Of a stretch of 64,000 nt of DNA, positions 33,023 to 45,224 are shown piece by piece; positions within the stretch are counted from its first letter, which is position 1; each line of letters starts with the position of its first letter. Source of the DNA: Erinaceus europaeus (Eukaryota; Chordata; Mammalia; Eulipotyphla; Erinaceidae); contig NC_080171.1 in NCBI RefSeq assembly GCF_950295315.1, forward strand, positions 115,191,064 to 115,255,063. The letters run 5' to 3'. The position numbers were made by a program, and so were the translations under genes. The notes beneath the pieces are model-generated. The model did not search any database. It saw nothing but the letters and a program-made list of their open reading frames with translations, and was not told the origin of the DNA.

Positions 33023-33612
33023 CCCTATTCATCCTTCTGTTTCTGACTTATTTCACTTAACATGAATTTTTCAAGGTCCATCCAAGATCAGCTGAAAACA
33101 GTGATGTCACCATTTTTTATAGCTGAGTAGTATTCCATTGTGTATATAGACCACAACTTGCTCAGCCACTCATCTGTTGTTGGACACCTGGGTTGCTTCC
33201 AGCTTTTGGCTATCACAAATTGTGCTGCTAAGAACATATATGTACACAGATCTTTTTGGATGGGTGTGTTTAGTTCCTTAGGATATATCCCCAGGAGAGG
33301 AATTGCAGGGTCATAGGGTAGGTCCATTTCTAGCCTTCTGAGATTTCTCCGGACTGTTCTCCACAGAGGTTGGACCAATTGACATTCCCACCAGCAGTGC
33401 AGGAGGGTTCCTTTGTTCCCATAACTTTTCCAGCATTTGTTGTTGCTATCTTTTCTAGTGTATGATACAGGGGTGAAGTGGTATCTTGTTGTCTTTATTT
33501 GCATTTCTCTGACAATCAATGACTTGGAGTATTTTTTCATATGTTTGTTGGCCTTTTGGATCTCTTCTTTGGTGAATATTCTGTCCATATCCTCTCCCCA
33601 TTTTTGGTTAGG
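33023..33612 (-). pseudogene. L1 ORF2 C-terminus, antisense
   Basis: A 166-codon frame (33088-33588, minus) carries [44 protein letters not shown] and [14 protein letters not shown]. It ends abruptly at ccaaaaatggg. Confidence 0.93.
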
Positions 33613-34320
33613 GTCTTCCCTTCCTTTCTAAGTCACAGCTATACCTATTGCTACTTCTGAATGGCCTACCTTTTTTTCCTCTTCTCTCTCTGGGTCCTGA
33701 TAGAATTGGAGCTCAGATCCTTCTGATCATCTTCCCCTAACATTTACCTCTCTGGGACTATGGATTAAAATTCTTTACAGGGTGCATAAGGTGGAAAGTG
33801 TGGCTTTTGTAATTGCTTCTCCACTGGACATGGGTGTTGGCAGGTCAGCTCATACCCCCAGCATGTTTCTGACTTTCCTTAGTGGGGTAGGGGTCTGGAG
33901 GGGTGAGGTGAATTTTGGGACACATTGGTGAGGTCATCTTCCCAGAGAAGTCAGGATGGAATCATGATAGCATCTGCAACTTGGTGGCTGAAAGGTGGTG
34001 AAAGATAAGACAGGAAAAAATGATTAATAAAAAGGAACCAAAAAGTAGGAATAGAGCAGAATAGGAATCTTGGGATGGAAAGAATCTCAGAAGTCTATTT
34101 TAAATATGTTTCTAGGGGCCCATGACTTTTGCAGTTTTTGCTTGAGTTTAATAGCTAACATGGAGGTGAACTAGAAATTGTGAAGATGGTGTGAGTCGAG
34201 GACTAGAAAGTTGGATTAGGGCAGAGAGTAGCTCCCAAACTTGAAGAAAATCTATAGGTAATATGAACTGTTTACCCCATCTACCTGACTCAGGGCCCAT
34301 ATATATCCAGGAATTTTTCA
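33613..34320 (-). mobile_element. Old L1 long-type 3' UTR, antisense
   Basis: tggcttttgtaattgcttctccac ... caacttggtggctgaaagg ... gggcccatatatatccagg. Diverged. Confidence 0.75.
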
Positions 34321-34499
34321 TGTACAGAAATAATTTACCGAGTATCTATTACTGTTATGTAACTTGAGGTCAACATCCTCCCTAACACTTTGTTCAGGAG
34401 CCCTATAGTTTTTGCAATTGATATTCAAGACTCATAGTTTCCCTAATCACTCCTCATTCCTTCTTTAGTCTAAAGAGAAAAAAAAGTCACTGAGCATTT
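34321..34499. other. Unassigned, probably more old L1 UTR
   Basis: Lies between two L1 UTR copies in opposite orientation. No clear match. Confidence 0.3.
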
Positions 34500-35430
34500 C
34501 ATAACTGTAAGACCCGGATCAACAATGGTAGGGAATGTTCCATCCTCCAAAGAGAGGATGGACAATATACTCTATGCCACACCTGAGGAAGATGGGTCCT
34601 GATATTGGGGCAGCTTGGAATGTTCCTGCTCAGGACCACAGAGTGTGAGCTCAGATCTACAGGGATACAGAGGTCACATAGGCTCCTATGCTGAATATGG
34701 GCCCCATATCACATCAAATCAATGGGGTTTACAGTCAACAATATTTATACACCTTTCCCATATTTGGGAGCTACTCTCTTCCCTGATCCAGCTTTCTGGT
34801 CCTTCTGCTAGCCATGATATCACCTCCCCAGACAATAATTAGGATCCACCTGCATATCAGATTTCAGGCTCAGGCAAAAAAAACCCAAACCAAACAAAAC
34901 CAACTAACCAAACAAAAAACCACTAGTATAGCCACAGGCCCTTTGGAATATAACTAAAATAGGCCTACTAGCTATCTACAAAATGGAGGACCCCTCAACT
35001 CTTCATCGGCACTATTCCAGCCTTTAGGTCCACAATTTGTTTGGCTTTGTATGTTAACTCTCTTGTCAAACACCAGGTTCCAGATGCTAGCATGATGCCA
35101 ACTAGACTTCCCTGGACAGACAACCCCACCAATGTGTCCTGGAGTCTCGCTTCCCCAGAGCCCTTCCCCAATAGAGAAAGAGAGAGACAGGCTGGGAGTA
35201 TGGATTGACCTGTCAACACCCATGTTCAGCGGGGAAGCAATTACAGAAGCCAGACCTTCTACCTTCTGCATCCCACAATGACCTTTGGTCCATACTCCCA
35301 GAGGGTTAAAGAATAGGAAAGCTATCAGGGGAGGGATGAGATACAGAGTTCTGGTGGTGGTAACTGTGTGAAGTTGTACCATTCTTATCCTATGATTTAG
35401 TCAATGTTACCTTTTTATAAATAAAAAATT
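34500..35430 (+). mobile_element. L1 long-type 3' UTR (variant with gatcaacaatggtaggg)
   Basis: Colinear with 61660-62575. Ends in ctttttataaataaaaaatt. Its 5' half differs from the 18.1-20.2 kb UTR, so it belongs to a sister subfamily. Confidence 0.88.
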
Positions 35431-35452
35431 AAATTAAAGAAAACACAATTTG

Positions 35453-35705
35453 TGGGAGTTGAGCAGTAATGCAGCGGGTTAAGTGCATGTGGCACAAAGT
35501 GCAAGGACTAGCAGAAGGATCCCTGTTCCCAGCTCCCCACCTGCAGGGGTGTCACTTCACAGGTAGTGAAGCAGGTCAACAGGTGTCTTTCTCTCCCCCT
35601 CTCTGTCTTCCTCTCCTCTCTCCATTTCTCTCTGTCCTATCCAACAACAACAACATCAATAATTACAACAATGATAAACAATAAGGGCAACCAAAAGGAA
35701 TAAAA
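35453..35705 (+). mobile_element. SINE-A (AATAAA-tail form)
   Basis: Full length with part of box B altered (ccctgttcccagc). acaatttgt flanks both ends. Confidence 0.92.
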
Positions 35706-35715
35706 AAAAACAATT

Positions 35716-36367
35716 TGTAAATCAGTAGAGTTCTTGGCAAAATGAACATTCTAAAGCTTCACTACAGAGTCCATGGTTGGAGGGAAGACCGTATTAATCA
35801 CAACAATGGGCAGGGCAATCCAGGTGAGTGAGGATGACTAAATTTGCTACTGTTTGAAAGAGCACATCCACCCACACATTGTTCCTCAAGCAGTCCCAGT
35901 CACCTCTCCTCTCCAAATCAGCAGGAGGCCTGCTTGTGAAATCCAGACCAAAGATCAGATCCACACAACACAATAGTTCCAAATGATTCTAAATTACACA
36001 AAGTCAGGGTAACTGCCAAGCCAACGGGTGTTTTCCATTGTCTGAAGAAAACTCGAAGATTTGGGGGAGAATAAGATAAGAAAGAAACTAGTTATTCCAA
36101 GAGTCTCTCTGTTTCTTATTTCAAGAGATTCATCCAGAGAACTCCATTCATGGCAACGCAAGAGCATGTTTTGCAGTGAAGCTGTGAGGAGGAGAGTTGG
36201 GGGCACAAGATGGTATAATCCTCATCCCCGACAATATGAACACATCCACTTTCTGCCAAAACATTCATCTTCTCCTAGCACTGACTGGAGTGTGAAAGTA
36301 GTGAAATGAATCCCTCTAAATCTTAATTTATATCCAGTGAAGATGCTGATTTTTTTTCACTTTCTTT
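35716..36367. other. Single-copy sequence
   Basis: An 82-codon plus frame at 36061-36309 has no recognisable domain. A candidate region for undetected exons but without positive evidence. Confidence 0.5.
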
Positions 36368-36671
36368 TTTTTTTTCAATTTTATTTATTTATTTATTTAT
36401 TTTTCCCTTTTGCTGCCTTTGTCTTTCTATTGTTGTTGTAGTTATTACTGTTGTTGTTATTGATGTCATCGTTGTTGGACAGGACAGAGAGAAATGGAGA
36501 GAGGAGGGGAAGACAGAGAGGGGGAGAGAAAGACAGACACCTGCAGACCTGCCTGTGAAGTGACTCCCCTGCAGGGGGGCGGGGAGCCTATTGGCTCCAA
36601 CTGGGATCTTACAGCCGTCCTTGCACTTTGCTCCACGTGCACTTAACCCGCTGCGCTACTGCCTGACTCCC
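36368..36671 (-). mobile_element. SINE-A (AATAAA-tail form)
   Basis: Reverse, full length. The head ends gcgctactgcctgactccc. Confidence 0.93.
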
Positions 36672-36682
36672 CTAAATCAACT

Positions 36683-36684
36683 AT

Positions 36685-36715
<31 letters not shown>

Positions 36716-38126
36716 TTTTTTATTTAAGAAAGGAGACATTAACAAAACCATAGAATAAGAGGGGTACAATTCCGCACAATTCCCATAACCCGATCTCCAT
36801 ATCCCATTCCCTCCCCTGATAGCCTTCCCGTTCTCTATCTCTCTGGGAGTATGGATCCAGGGTCATTGTGGGTTGCAGAGGATGGAAGGTTTGGCTTCTG
36901 TAATTGCTTCCCTGCTGAACATGGGCGTTGACTGGGTCGATTCATACTCCCAGTCTCTTTCCCTAGAAGGTGGGGCTCTGAGGAAGTGGAGCTCCAGTAC
37001 ACATTGATGGGGTCGTCTGTCCAGGGAAGTCTGGTCAGCATCTTGCTGGCATCTGGAACCTGGTGGCTGAAAAGAGAGTTAATATACAAAGCCAAACAAA
37101 TTGTTGAACAATCATGGACCTAAAGACTGGAATACTACAGATGAAGTGTTGGGGAGTATACCCTGCATGCTTTTGTGTACTTCTGCTTTCAGGTATATAT
37201 TTTTCCCCTAGTTTATGGGCACGGGTGAACCTATGCTCTATCTCAGGGGACCTGAACTATTAAGAACAATGAGCCCACCTTATCTGACCCATCTTGGACA
37301 GAGCTAGAAGTAATTATGTTAAGTCAGCTAAGTCAGAAAGATAAAGATGAGTATGGGATGTCCCCACTCATCAACAGAAGTTGAGAAAGAAGAACAGAAA
37401 GGGAAACTAAAAAGCAGGATCTGATTAAATTGAGAGCAGGGCACCAATGTAAAAACCCTGTGGTGAAGGGGAAGGTGTCCATTGGGCTTCCCGGCACGGC
37501 GAAGGGTGGGGGGGGCGGGGTGTGTGTGTGGTGGGGATGGAACACAATCTTTTGGTGGTGGGAGTGGTGTTTATGTACAATTCTATTAAAGTGTAAACAT
37601 ATAAACCACTATTTAATTAATATGAGAGGTGAAAAACTGATGATATGTCTAGAACTTCTTAAAACACAGACTGAGTCTTTTTAATACATAGGCTGTCTTT
37701 GATATGTTGACTCTCCCAAAAGCCTAGACCAGGGAGAACAGAAGCAACCTGTAGCACAGCTATATACAAGATGCTGGGTATTATACCCCAAACCCTATCA
37801 AAGGGACTTTCCAAAGTTAACCCAATCACCAAATAATGTGATGATAACAATAACTATCCATTGTCTTCTTGACAACAGGAACCTCACATTTCCACTATAG
37901 AGCCTATATTTCCCCCAGTCCTGGAACCTTAGGGTGGGGCCCACTTTTCTGCATGCTGCTCTCAATTCAAATCAAATAATATTGCATCCGTGGATCGCAA
38001 CCTAATCAACGCAACGAGTGCCACCCCAGCATGCTTTACTTCAGACTGTGACCAGAGACTTCAGGTGTGGAATGACAACCCTTCAGCTTTATCACTCAGG
38101 TGAGATCTTTCCTTTCATAGTATTCT
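36683..38126 (-). mobile_element. Twin-primed (internally inverted) L1 3' end insertion
   Basis: The left part (36683 to about 37240) is the terminal UTR in minus orientation with its T-rich tail at 36683-36725. The right part (about 37245-38126) is the upstream ORF2 end and UTR in plus orientation, stopping at tagtattct. About 60-70 bp of UTR between the two are missing. The TSD ctaaatcaact stands at 36672-36682 and 38127-38137, so both parts arrived in one event. Confidence 0.93.
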
Positions 38127-38137
38127 CTAAATCAACT

Positions 38138-38823
38138 TTTTAAAGAAAGCACTAAATTCACCATCCAGGGTGATTTGGTAATGGGTAATTCAATCAAAAG
38201 CACCTGCAAAATAGAGGCATCAAGTGGAAGGGATGCCCTTTGGAGCTCAGGACCAAGCATAAGAAACTTGGAGCAAATCATCACAATTCATCAATGCATG
38301 TGTCTAGCCGCAGGGTGAGCAGAGAAGCACGTCCTTCCCTCTGGGTGGAAGGAGAGTAGAGGCACCAGTTTATAGAGGATGCAGAAGGCTGGTGGGAGAT
38401 AACACATAGCCTGGGAGGAAGATGTGTCAATCCTAGCAACAAGGCACAAATGGGCAGGTGAGCCAGCGTGCTGCATCCAGGTCACCGCAATCTCAGTGTG
38501 GGTAGAGGTAGGGTGACTGTGACCCTAGGAACTGGCTCAGAGATAAGCAGAAGCTCTGTAATAGAGGGAATTTTCTTAGAAGTGCACCTTTGATTCCATA
38601 AATCAGTCGTTTCCCAACGTTTTTGCTCTTGTCCACTAGAACAATTATGTTTGTGGAAAGTCCGTGGAACTAGTAGAACCAGATATCACCAAGCCCAGGC
38701 TGATTGCTACGTTCCATGTGACATACCTATGCTAACGTGATGGCTGGGAGAAGAAAGTTAAAAGGAATCTGACTATTCCAAAACCCTGTTTAAATCCATC
38801 TAGCGTGTGGGGATAGGCAGCTT
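38138..38823. other. Single-copy sequence
   Basis: No gene was recognised. Confidence 0.5.
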
Positions 38824-38833
38824 GCTGTGTGTT

Positions 38834-39088
38834 ATTTATTTATTTTTATTTATTTATTAATGATTGATAAAGCCATAAGAGAGGTACAATTCCACACAGT
38901 TCCAACCACCAGAGTTCTATATCCCATCCCTTCCACTGGAGGCTTTCTTGTTCTTTATCCCATTGGGAGTATGAACCCAGGATCATTATGGGGTACAGAA
39001 GGTGGGAGGTCTGGCTTCTGTAATTGCTTTTCTACTGGACATGGGCGTTGGCAGGTGGATCCATAGCCCCAGCCTGTCTCTATCGCTG
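38834..39088 (-). mobile_element. Old L1 long-type 3' UTR end, antisense
   Basis: About 255 bp, with gctgtgtgtt on both sides. Confidence 0.88.
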
Positions 39089-39382
39089 TGTGTTTTATCT
39101 TAGGCTACCTTTCCAGTATACACATTCTTTTTTTTAGGTAACACATAGAATGACTTTATTTCCTAAAATTCTCTCAATTAATTAAATCATTTTGATGAGG
39201 TAGGTACTATGGGAATGGTCAATTTAATTGCTCCCTGGCTCTTTGATTTTTTTATTTGTAAGTACTGTAGATTACAATACTGTACAAGTACAGTATGCAT
39301 TTCCATACCACAGCCATCACCAAAGTTCTTTCTTCACACTCTCCACCTCCCAACAATAACAACCGTAGTTCTTTTTTATTTA

Positions 39383-40145
39383 TTTATTTTTTAATTTATT
39401 TTTTATTTAAGAAAGGATAAATTAACAAAACCATAGGGTAGAAGGGATACAACTCCACACAATTCCCACCACCCAATCTCCATATCCCACCCCATCCCCT
39501 GATAGCTTTCCCATTCTCTATCCCTCTGGGAGCATGGACCCAGGGTCATTGTGGGTTGCAGAAGGTGGGAGGTCTGGCTTCTGTAATTGCTTCCCCGCTG
39601 AACATGGGCGTTGACTGGTCAGTCCATACTCCCAGTCTGCCTCTCGCTTTCCCTATTAGGGTGGGTCTCTGGGGAAGCAGAGCTCCAGGACACATTGGTG
39701 GGGTCTTCAGTCCAGGGAATCCTGGCCGGCATCCTGATGGCATCTGGAACCTGGTGGCTGAAAAGAGAGTTAACATACAAAGCCAAACAAATTGTTGAGC
39801 ACTCATGGACCCAAAGGTTGGAATAGTGGAGAGGAAGTGTTGGGGGGGGGGTACTCACTGCAAACTCTAGTGTACTTCTGCTTTCAGGTATATGTTTTTG
39901 CACTTGTTTATGGATACGTGTGAACATATGCTCTCTCTCACAGAACCTGGTGTATATCTAGGTTTGGGGACTTTGTTTGGAAGTGAACCACCTGGGATGG
40001 AATTAGAGAATACTATGAAAGGAAAGGTCTCACCCGAGTAATGAAGCTGAAGGGTTGTCATTCCACACCTGAAGTTTCTGGACACAGTCGGAGCTGAAGC
40101 ATGCTGAGGTGGCCATCGTTGTGTTGGTTAGGTTGTGAGTATACT
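39383..40145 (-). mobile_element. L1 long-type 3' UTR, antisense
   Basis: Continuous match to the reverse of 19410-20163, from ttaagaaaggataaattaac to ggttaggttgtgag. Confidence 0.93.
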
Positions 40146-40287
40146 TTATATCTCACTCATGGAAATTCTTATTCCAGTTTCACAGGAAGAACCCTCAGCT
40201 AACTGGTTACAGAAATTGATGATATACTCTATTATTTATTTCATAATATTTTGTATTTTGTTGATTTTAAAAGAAACTTGGTTTTAA

Positions 40288-40450
40288 TTTTTTTAATCTT
40301 TTAAAAATTATTGGATGGAAACAGAGAAATTGAGAGGGGAGGGGAAGATAAGTAGTGGGAAATAGGCAGGGAGACATCTGCAGCCCTGCTACACCACTCA
40401 TGAAACTTTCCCCCTGCAGGTGGGGACCATGGCCCTTGCGTACTATAATG
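40288..40450 (-). mobile_element. SINE-B, head-truncated
   Basis: T-rich tail to ccttgcgtactataatg. The first about 35 nt of the SINE are missing. Confidence 0.75.
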
Positions 40451-40451
40451 A

Positions 40452-40592
40452 AGAAGCTTAATTTTATGAGGGAGAGAGAGAAAACGCAAAGTTCTCCTCA
40501 TCTCTGGCATATGGTGGTGGTACCAGGGATTGAACCTGGGGCCTCAGGCAAGCAAGTCTGGTATGCTACCACTTCACAATCTTCCCAGTCCC
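40452..40592 (-). mobile_element. Older tRNA-derived SINE
   Basis: gggattgaacctggggcctc ... tgctaccacttcacaatcttccc in reverse. Confidence 0.6.
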
Positions 40593-40677
40593 AATGTCCT
40601 GTATTTTGTGACTTCCCACCCCAGCCCTATTGGTAGTACTTTATCCTTAATTAATGGGATCCTTATTTTTCTATATA

Positions 40678-40850
40678 ACTAATTTATTTATTTGATAAAG
40701 ACAGAAATTGAGGAGAGGAAGATAGAGAGGGAAAGAGACAGAGAGATACCTGCAGCCTACTTCACTGCTCATGAAGCTTCCCCCTGCAGGTGGGGACCAG
40801 GGGCTAAAAGCCAGCTCCTTTCCCATTATAATGTGTGCACTCACCTGCTG
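40678..40850 (-). mobile_element. SINE-B, head-truncated
   Basis: Reverse copy ending aatgtgtgcactcac. Confidence 0.75.
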
Positions 40851-41095
40851 TTGATATACTGTTCTATTTAAGAATCAAATTCCTTGATATGCCAGGCAGA
40901 GTTTTCTAGGATCCAAATCATGTTAGCTTTATTTTACTTACCCTATGTCTTCACCATTTCCCACTCTTTATCTTTGTATTTGATTTAGCAAACTTACATC
41001 CAGGTGCTGTTCTGGATGTTTTGTGGGTATTGACTCATTTGGTACTTATAGCAACACTGACTTGCAGTGCTTCCATTAGAATAGGCAGGCAAGGG

Positions 41096-41388
41096 AGTCG
41101 GGCGGTAGCGCAGTGGGTTAAACGCACGTGGCACAAAGCACATGGACCGGAATAAGGATGCTGGTTCGAGTCCCCCACTCCCCACCTGCAGGGGAGTCGC
41201 TTCACAAGCCAGTGAAGCAGGTCTGCAGGTGTCTGTCTTTCTCTCCTCCTCTCTGTCTTCCCCTCCTCTCTCCATTTCTCTCTGTCCTACCCAACGACAA
41301 CGACATCAATAACAATGACAACAATAACTACAACAGTAAAACAACAAGGGCAACAAAAGGGGATAAATAAGTAAATATATATATAAAA
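41096..41388 (+). mobile_element. SINE-A (AATAAA-tail form)
   Basis: Full length. gaatag(a)caggcaa occurs before it and after its tail. Confidence 0.95.
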
Positions 41389-41659
41389 AAAGAATAGACA
41401 GGCAAAGTAAACACAAAATACCAGGGGATAAAGCCACAAAAGTTTGTTTCTCCTTATATTTACAAGAGTCAGAGAGGACTATGCTACACACTGTCATTCA
41501 GGGGCAGAGGTACGTGTAGCTTTCTTATACAGAATACATAACCACCACAGTCCCAGTGGAAGGATGAACATAAGAAAGAGAGAAGAGGGAATGAGAAAGG
41601 AAACGTGGAGTCTAGGGGGGCTGCAGAGAGAAGTCAGCGTCAGGCTGAAGCATGTTCAT

Positions 41660-42270
41660 TTTTTTGTTGCTGAGTTTCGTGAGCTTGCTGTACATTTTGG
41701 TTGTTAGCCTTTTGACTCATGAAGGACATATAAAGGTCTTTTGTAAGGAGTCTCTTTGCTTGGGTGGTGGTTTCTTTTTCTGTGCAGCAGTTTTCAGTTT
41801 TATGTAGTCCCATTGGCTTGTTTTTTGTCTGTTTTCCTTGCAGTTGGATTTGTATTATTGAAGATGCCTATGAAATTTAGGTGGAAGAAAGTTCTGCCTA
41901 TATTTTCCTCTAAGTATCTGATAATGTCTGGATTAATCAAGTACTTGATCATTCTGTAGTTTAATTTTGGGTGTGATTTGGTTTCATTTTCCCATACATT
42001 TCAACCCACTTTTCCTGGCACCATTTGTTGAAGATAACCTTCTTTCTCCATTTAATAGTTTGGGGCCCCATGTCAAAAAATTAGATGTTCACAGGTGTAG
42101 GGCCCATAACTGTTTGAGCCATCTGCTGATGGGCATTTAGACTGTTTTCGCTCTTTGGCTACTGTAAATAAAGCAGTTCTGAACATAGTGGTGCATATGT
42201 CCCTTTGCATTAGTGTTTGAATGTCCTTTAGATGAATGCCCAAGAGTGCTATTGTTGGATGATAAGGTAA
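41660..42270 (-). pseudogene. Old L1 ORF2, antisense, with an internal junction
   Basis: Reverse ORF2 (gttagccttttgactcatg ... ttcctctaagtatctgataatg ... caccatttgttgaag), then near 42100 a jump to the ORF2 C-terminus (ctttggctactgtaaataaagc). Confidence 0.8.
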
Positions 42271-42789
42271 TTCATGTAAATCAGATCTCCACATTTCTCA
42301 TTTCTTATAGGGACTCTGTCTCTCCTTCCTCCCCCATCCCATCTTCTTCTTCCATTCCTGTCTTTGGTGAAGAAGATGTCTGAGAAAAATTCTAGGGTGA
42401 GCCCCAGGCATGTTTCTAGGGTTCGAAACCACTCACACATAAGCTTAAGACCCTGGATCCAGTAGCACCTTAATGGAGAGAAAAGCACCTTATCTCAGGG
42501 ACAAGCCAGAGGAGAGGCATTCTGTAAAAGTGTGCTTCCCCTCAGAAAACCAGAGTCAGACTTCTGCCTCAGTCCTGACAGACCATCCACATGAAATCAC
42601 CTTTTCACATAGGACTAGAGCTGATTAATTCCAGAAGTGGCCACTGATTTGGACTTAGTCCTAGTATCCATCTCCAAACTTGACTCAGTGTTGCATGTAG
42701 ACTGGCATGCCTGAGAGCTTCAGTAACTCTTTCGTACAGACATTGGCAAACAGAAAAGCAATATTATTATACCCTAAGATAACACTTAA
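42271..42789. other. Single-copy sequence
   Basis: Nothing recognised. Confidence 0.45.
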
Positions 42790-42903
42790 AAACAAAAAAC
42801 CAGAGTACTGTTCAGCTCTGGTGCTGTGGGGGATTGAACCTGGGGTTTTGAAGTCTCAGGCATGAGAATCTGTTTGCATTACCATTATGCTATCTGTCCC
42901 CAC
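42790..42903 (-). mobile_element. SINE-C
   Basis: ccagagtactgttcagctctgg followed by the reverse head. Confidence 0.9.
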
Positions 42904-43704
42904 TTATAACACAATTTTTTAAAAATTTGAGTTGTGGAGCTTTAATGATAGTCCCTGTGCAGTTTTATTATGGAGTAGAATTGGCAGAATGTGAGGGTTT
43001 TTTTTTTTTCTTCTTGTCTTGGTCAGGCCCCCTTAGGTGCCTTTGAGAAGAAAATTCTCTCTGTGTTATTTGTTTAGTCTTGTGAAATATCTATAATGGG
43101 GCTATTCCCTTCTTCATGAGACTAACCGGGGCAGAATTTTCAGAAGTTTGTTGGAAATTTTGCAACAAATTCTCCCAAAGCCATTTCCTCAAAGCCTCAG
43201 TTTATTGAATTCCTTAATACTAAAAACTAAATGCAGTTCTAAAATGACATTCAAAAGGAGCAAGGTCACAATTCTGTTTTCTGCCACCCACATATTGCCA
43301 GAAACACTGGAAACAACCCCATCTCATGAAAACTATGGCTTAACCCCACCGCTCCTTTCCATTTCTCGAACTTCACATTACCAGAAATATGCAGTTCATT
43401 TTACATGACATTTATTTAAGGTCATCACAACAAGCTAACTGTCTCCTGGTGATGCATGTGTTCCGGCACTACCCGGCCCAAGGTCCAGTCACTTACTTTT
43501 CTTTCAACCCTCATTCCTTCTCAGCCATTTCAGTCAGAAAGTTCCTGCTTCAGAGTTGAAGGTAAGGACATTTCTTATTAATTTCTCAGCTTCTAAAGTG
43601 CTTTTGAATCATATAGAGAACAGGTAGTAACAGATCTTAGAAAAGGCTATATTCAGAATCCTTCTCAATCGTCTTTTTTGGACCACTCTCATTTCACTGC
43701 TCCA
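42904..43704. other. Single-copy sequence
   Basis: An 86-codon frame at 43148-43408 has no recognisable domain. No repeats were seen. Confidence 0.5.
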
Positions 43705-43860
43705 AGAAGAATCTATTTTTTAAATATGGAGAGAGAGAGAGAGAGAGAGAGAGACCATAATACCAAAGCTTCCTCCAGTGCGGTGAGGGTTGAACTTGGA
43801 CTCAAACCTATATCTTGCATATGACACAGAAAACTTACTGTTCAAGTATGCTATCTTTCA
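43705..43860 (-). mobile_element. Old SINE with (GA)n
   Basis: (GA)n at 43730-43754, then a reverse tRNA-like segment. Confidence 0.5.
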
Positions 43861-43881
43861 ATCAACTCTCTCTCTCTCTCT

Positions 43882-44112
43882 CTTTTTTTTTTTTTTTTTT
43901 GTCTCCAGGGTTATTGGTGGGGCTCAGTGCTGGCATTTTGAATCCACTGCTCCTGGAGGCCATTTTTTCCATTTTATTGGGTAGGACAGAAATAAATTGA
44001 GACAGAGCGGGGGAATAGAGAGAAGGCGAGAGAAAGATATGCACCTGCAGACCTGCTTTGCCGCTTGTGAAGTGACTTCCCTGCAGGTGGGGAGCCAGAT
44101 TCGAGCAGATTC
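43882..44112 (-). mobile_element. SINE-A (hairpin-tail form), head-truncated
   Basis: T18, gtctccaggg...cctggaggcc, ends in gccagattcgagcagattc. Confidence 0.85.
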
Positions 44113-44165
44113 CTGCACCACCATAAACTAGAGTTGAGCAGTGCTCTGGGAGAAACAAACAAACA
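44113..44165 (+). mobile_element. SINE-C 3' half
   Basis: caccaccataaactagagttgagcagtgctctggg, then (AAAC)n. It has no head and is joined directly to the truncated SINE-A head. Confidence 0.8.
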
Positions 44166-44337
44166 AACAAACAAAACTGACTCAGCACATTTTCAGGTGT
44201 TAGAGTCTTTCTTTTCAAACATCTCTGCATCTGCTAATGAAATAGCAACCACAAAAATATCAAAACCTTTGCAAGCATTTCAGTTCCTCTAGCCACCATT
44301 AGTGTCTAATACAACATTAATGCTAATAAGAGATTAT

Positions 44338-44580
44338 GGGGCTGGGCAGTAGTGCACTAGGTTAAGCGCACATGGCATGAAACGCAAGCACTGGGTTGTA
44401 AGGATCTCGGTTCCAGCCCCTGGGTCCTCACCTGCAGGAGGGTCACTTCACAGGCGGTGAAGCAGGTCTGCAGGTGTCTATTTTTCTCTCCCCCCTCTGT
44501 CTTCCCCTCCTCTCTCTGCCCTATCGAAACAACAACAGCAATAACAACAATAATAAGGGCAACAGCAAAGGGCAACAAGT
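44338..44580 (+). mobile_element. SINE-A with short 3' part
   Basis: Complete head with a small insertion in the anticodon-arm region. Ends aaagggcaacaag without an A-rich tail. Confidence 0.88.
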
Positions 44581-44663
44581 CCCTTAACCCTTTCCCACGC
44601 AACCCCCATCTAAGTGGGGGCAGCTGCTACCCAGTCAGATAAGCCTTTAAAACTGGAATCCTG

Positions 44664-44935
44664 GGAGTCAGCGGTAGTGCGGTGGGTTAAGCGCATGTGG
44701 GGGGAAGCACAGGGACCGGCATAAGCATCTGGTTTGAGTCCCGGCTCCCCACCTGTGGGGGAGTCGCTTCACAGACGGTGAAGCAGGTCTGCGGGTGTCT
44801 ATCTTTCTCTCCCCCTCTCTGTCTTCCCCATCTCTCTCCATTTGTCTCTGTCCTATCCAACAACAATGACATCATCAACAACAATAACTACAACAACAAT
44901 AATAAACAACAAAGGCAACAAAAGGAAAAAAAAAA
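44664..44935 (+). mobile_element. SINE-A (A-tail form)
   Basis: ggaatcctg flanks both sides. Confidence 0.93.
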
Positions 44936-45224
44936 AGGAATCCTGTTACTTCTACTTCTCAATGCTCAGTTTGTGACCAAAACACTGGGTCTGCTGCTCA
45001 CTGCATGGAAAGTCAAAACTGACAATGAGGCAAGCCTCCCTCACAGAGGCAGGCAGTTTTATTATGGAGGTCCTATTGCTCTGACAGTATGTTTCTTTTG
45101 AATGAAAATGAGAGGGACTTTTAAAGTGAAATGGGAATATGACAGTTTAGGAACAGGGGTGCTGGGCTCTGGTAGATGACTTCAAGTTGCTGCTGTCATA
45201 CTTGCTGGTGACAAGGACACATAT
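44936..45224. other. Single-copy sequence
   Basis: Nothing recognised. Confidence 0.4.

Noticed and set aside
43261..43268. CAAGGTCA (SF-1-type site), also at 6835-6842
   Set aside because: MC2R promoters use SF-1 sites, but an 8-mer is expected by chance about this often in 64 kb. No exon or promoter context was seen.
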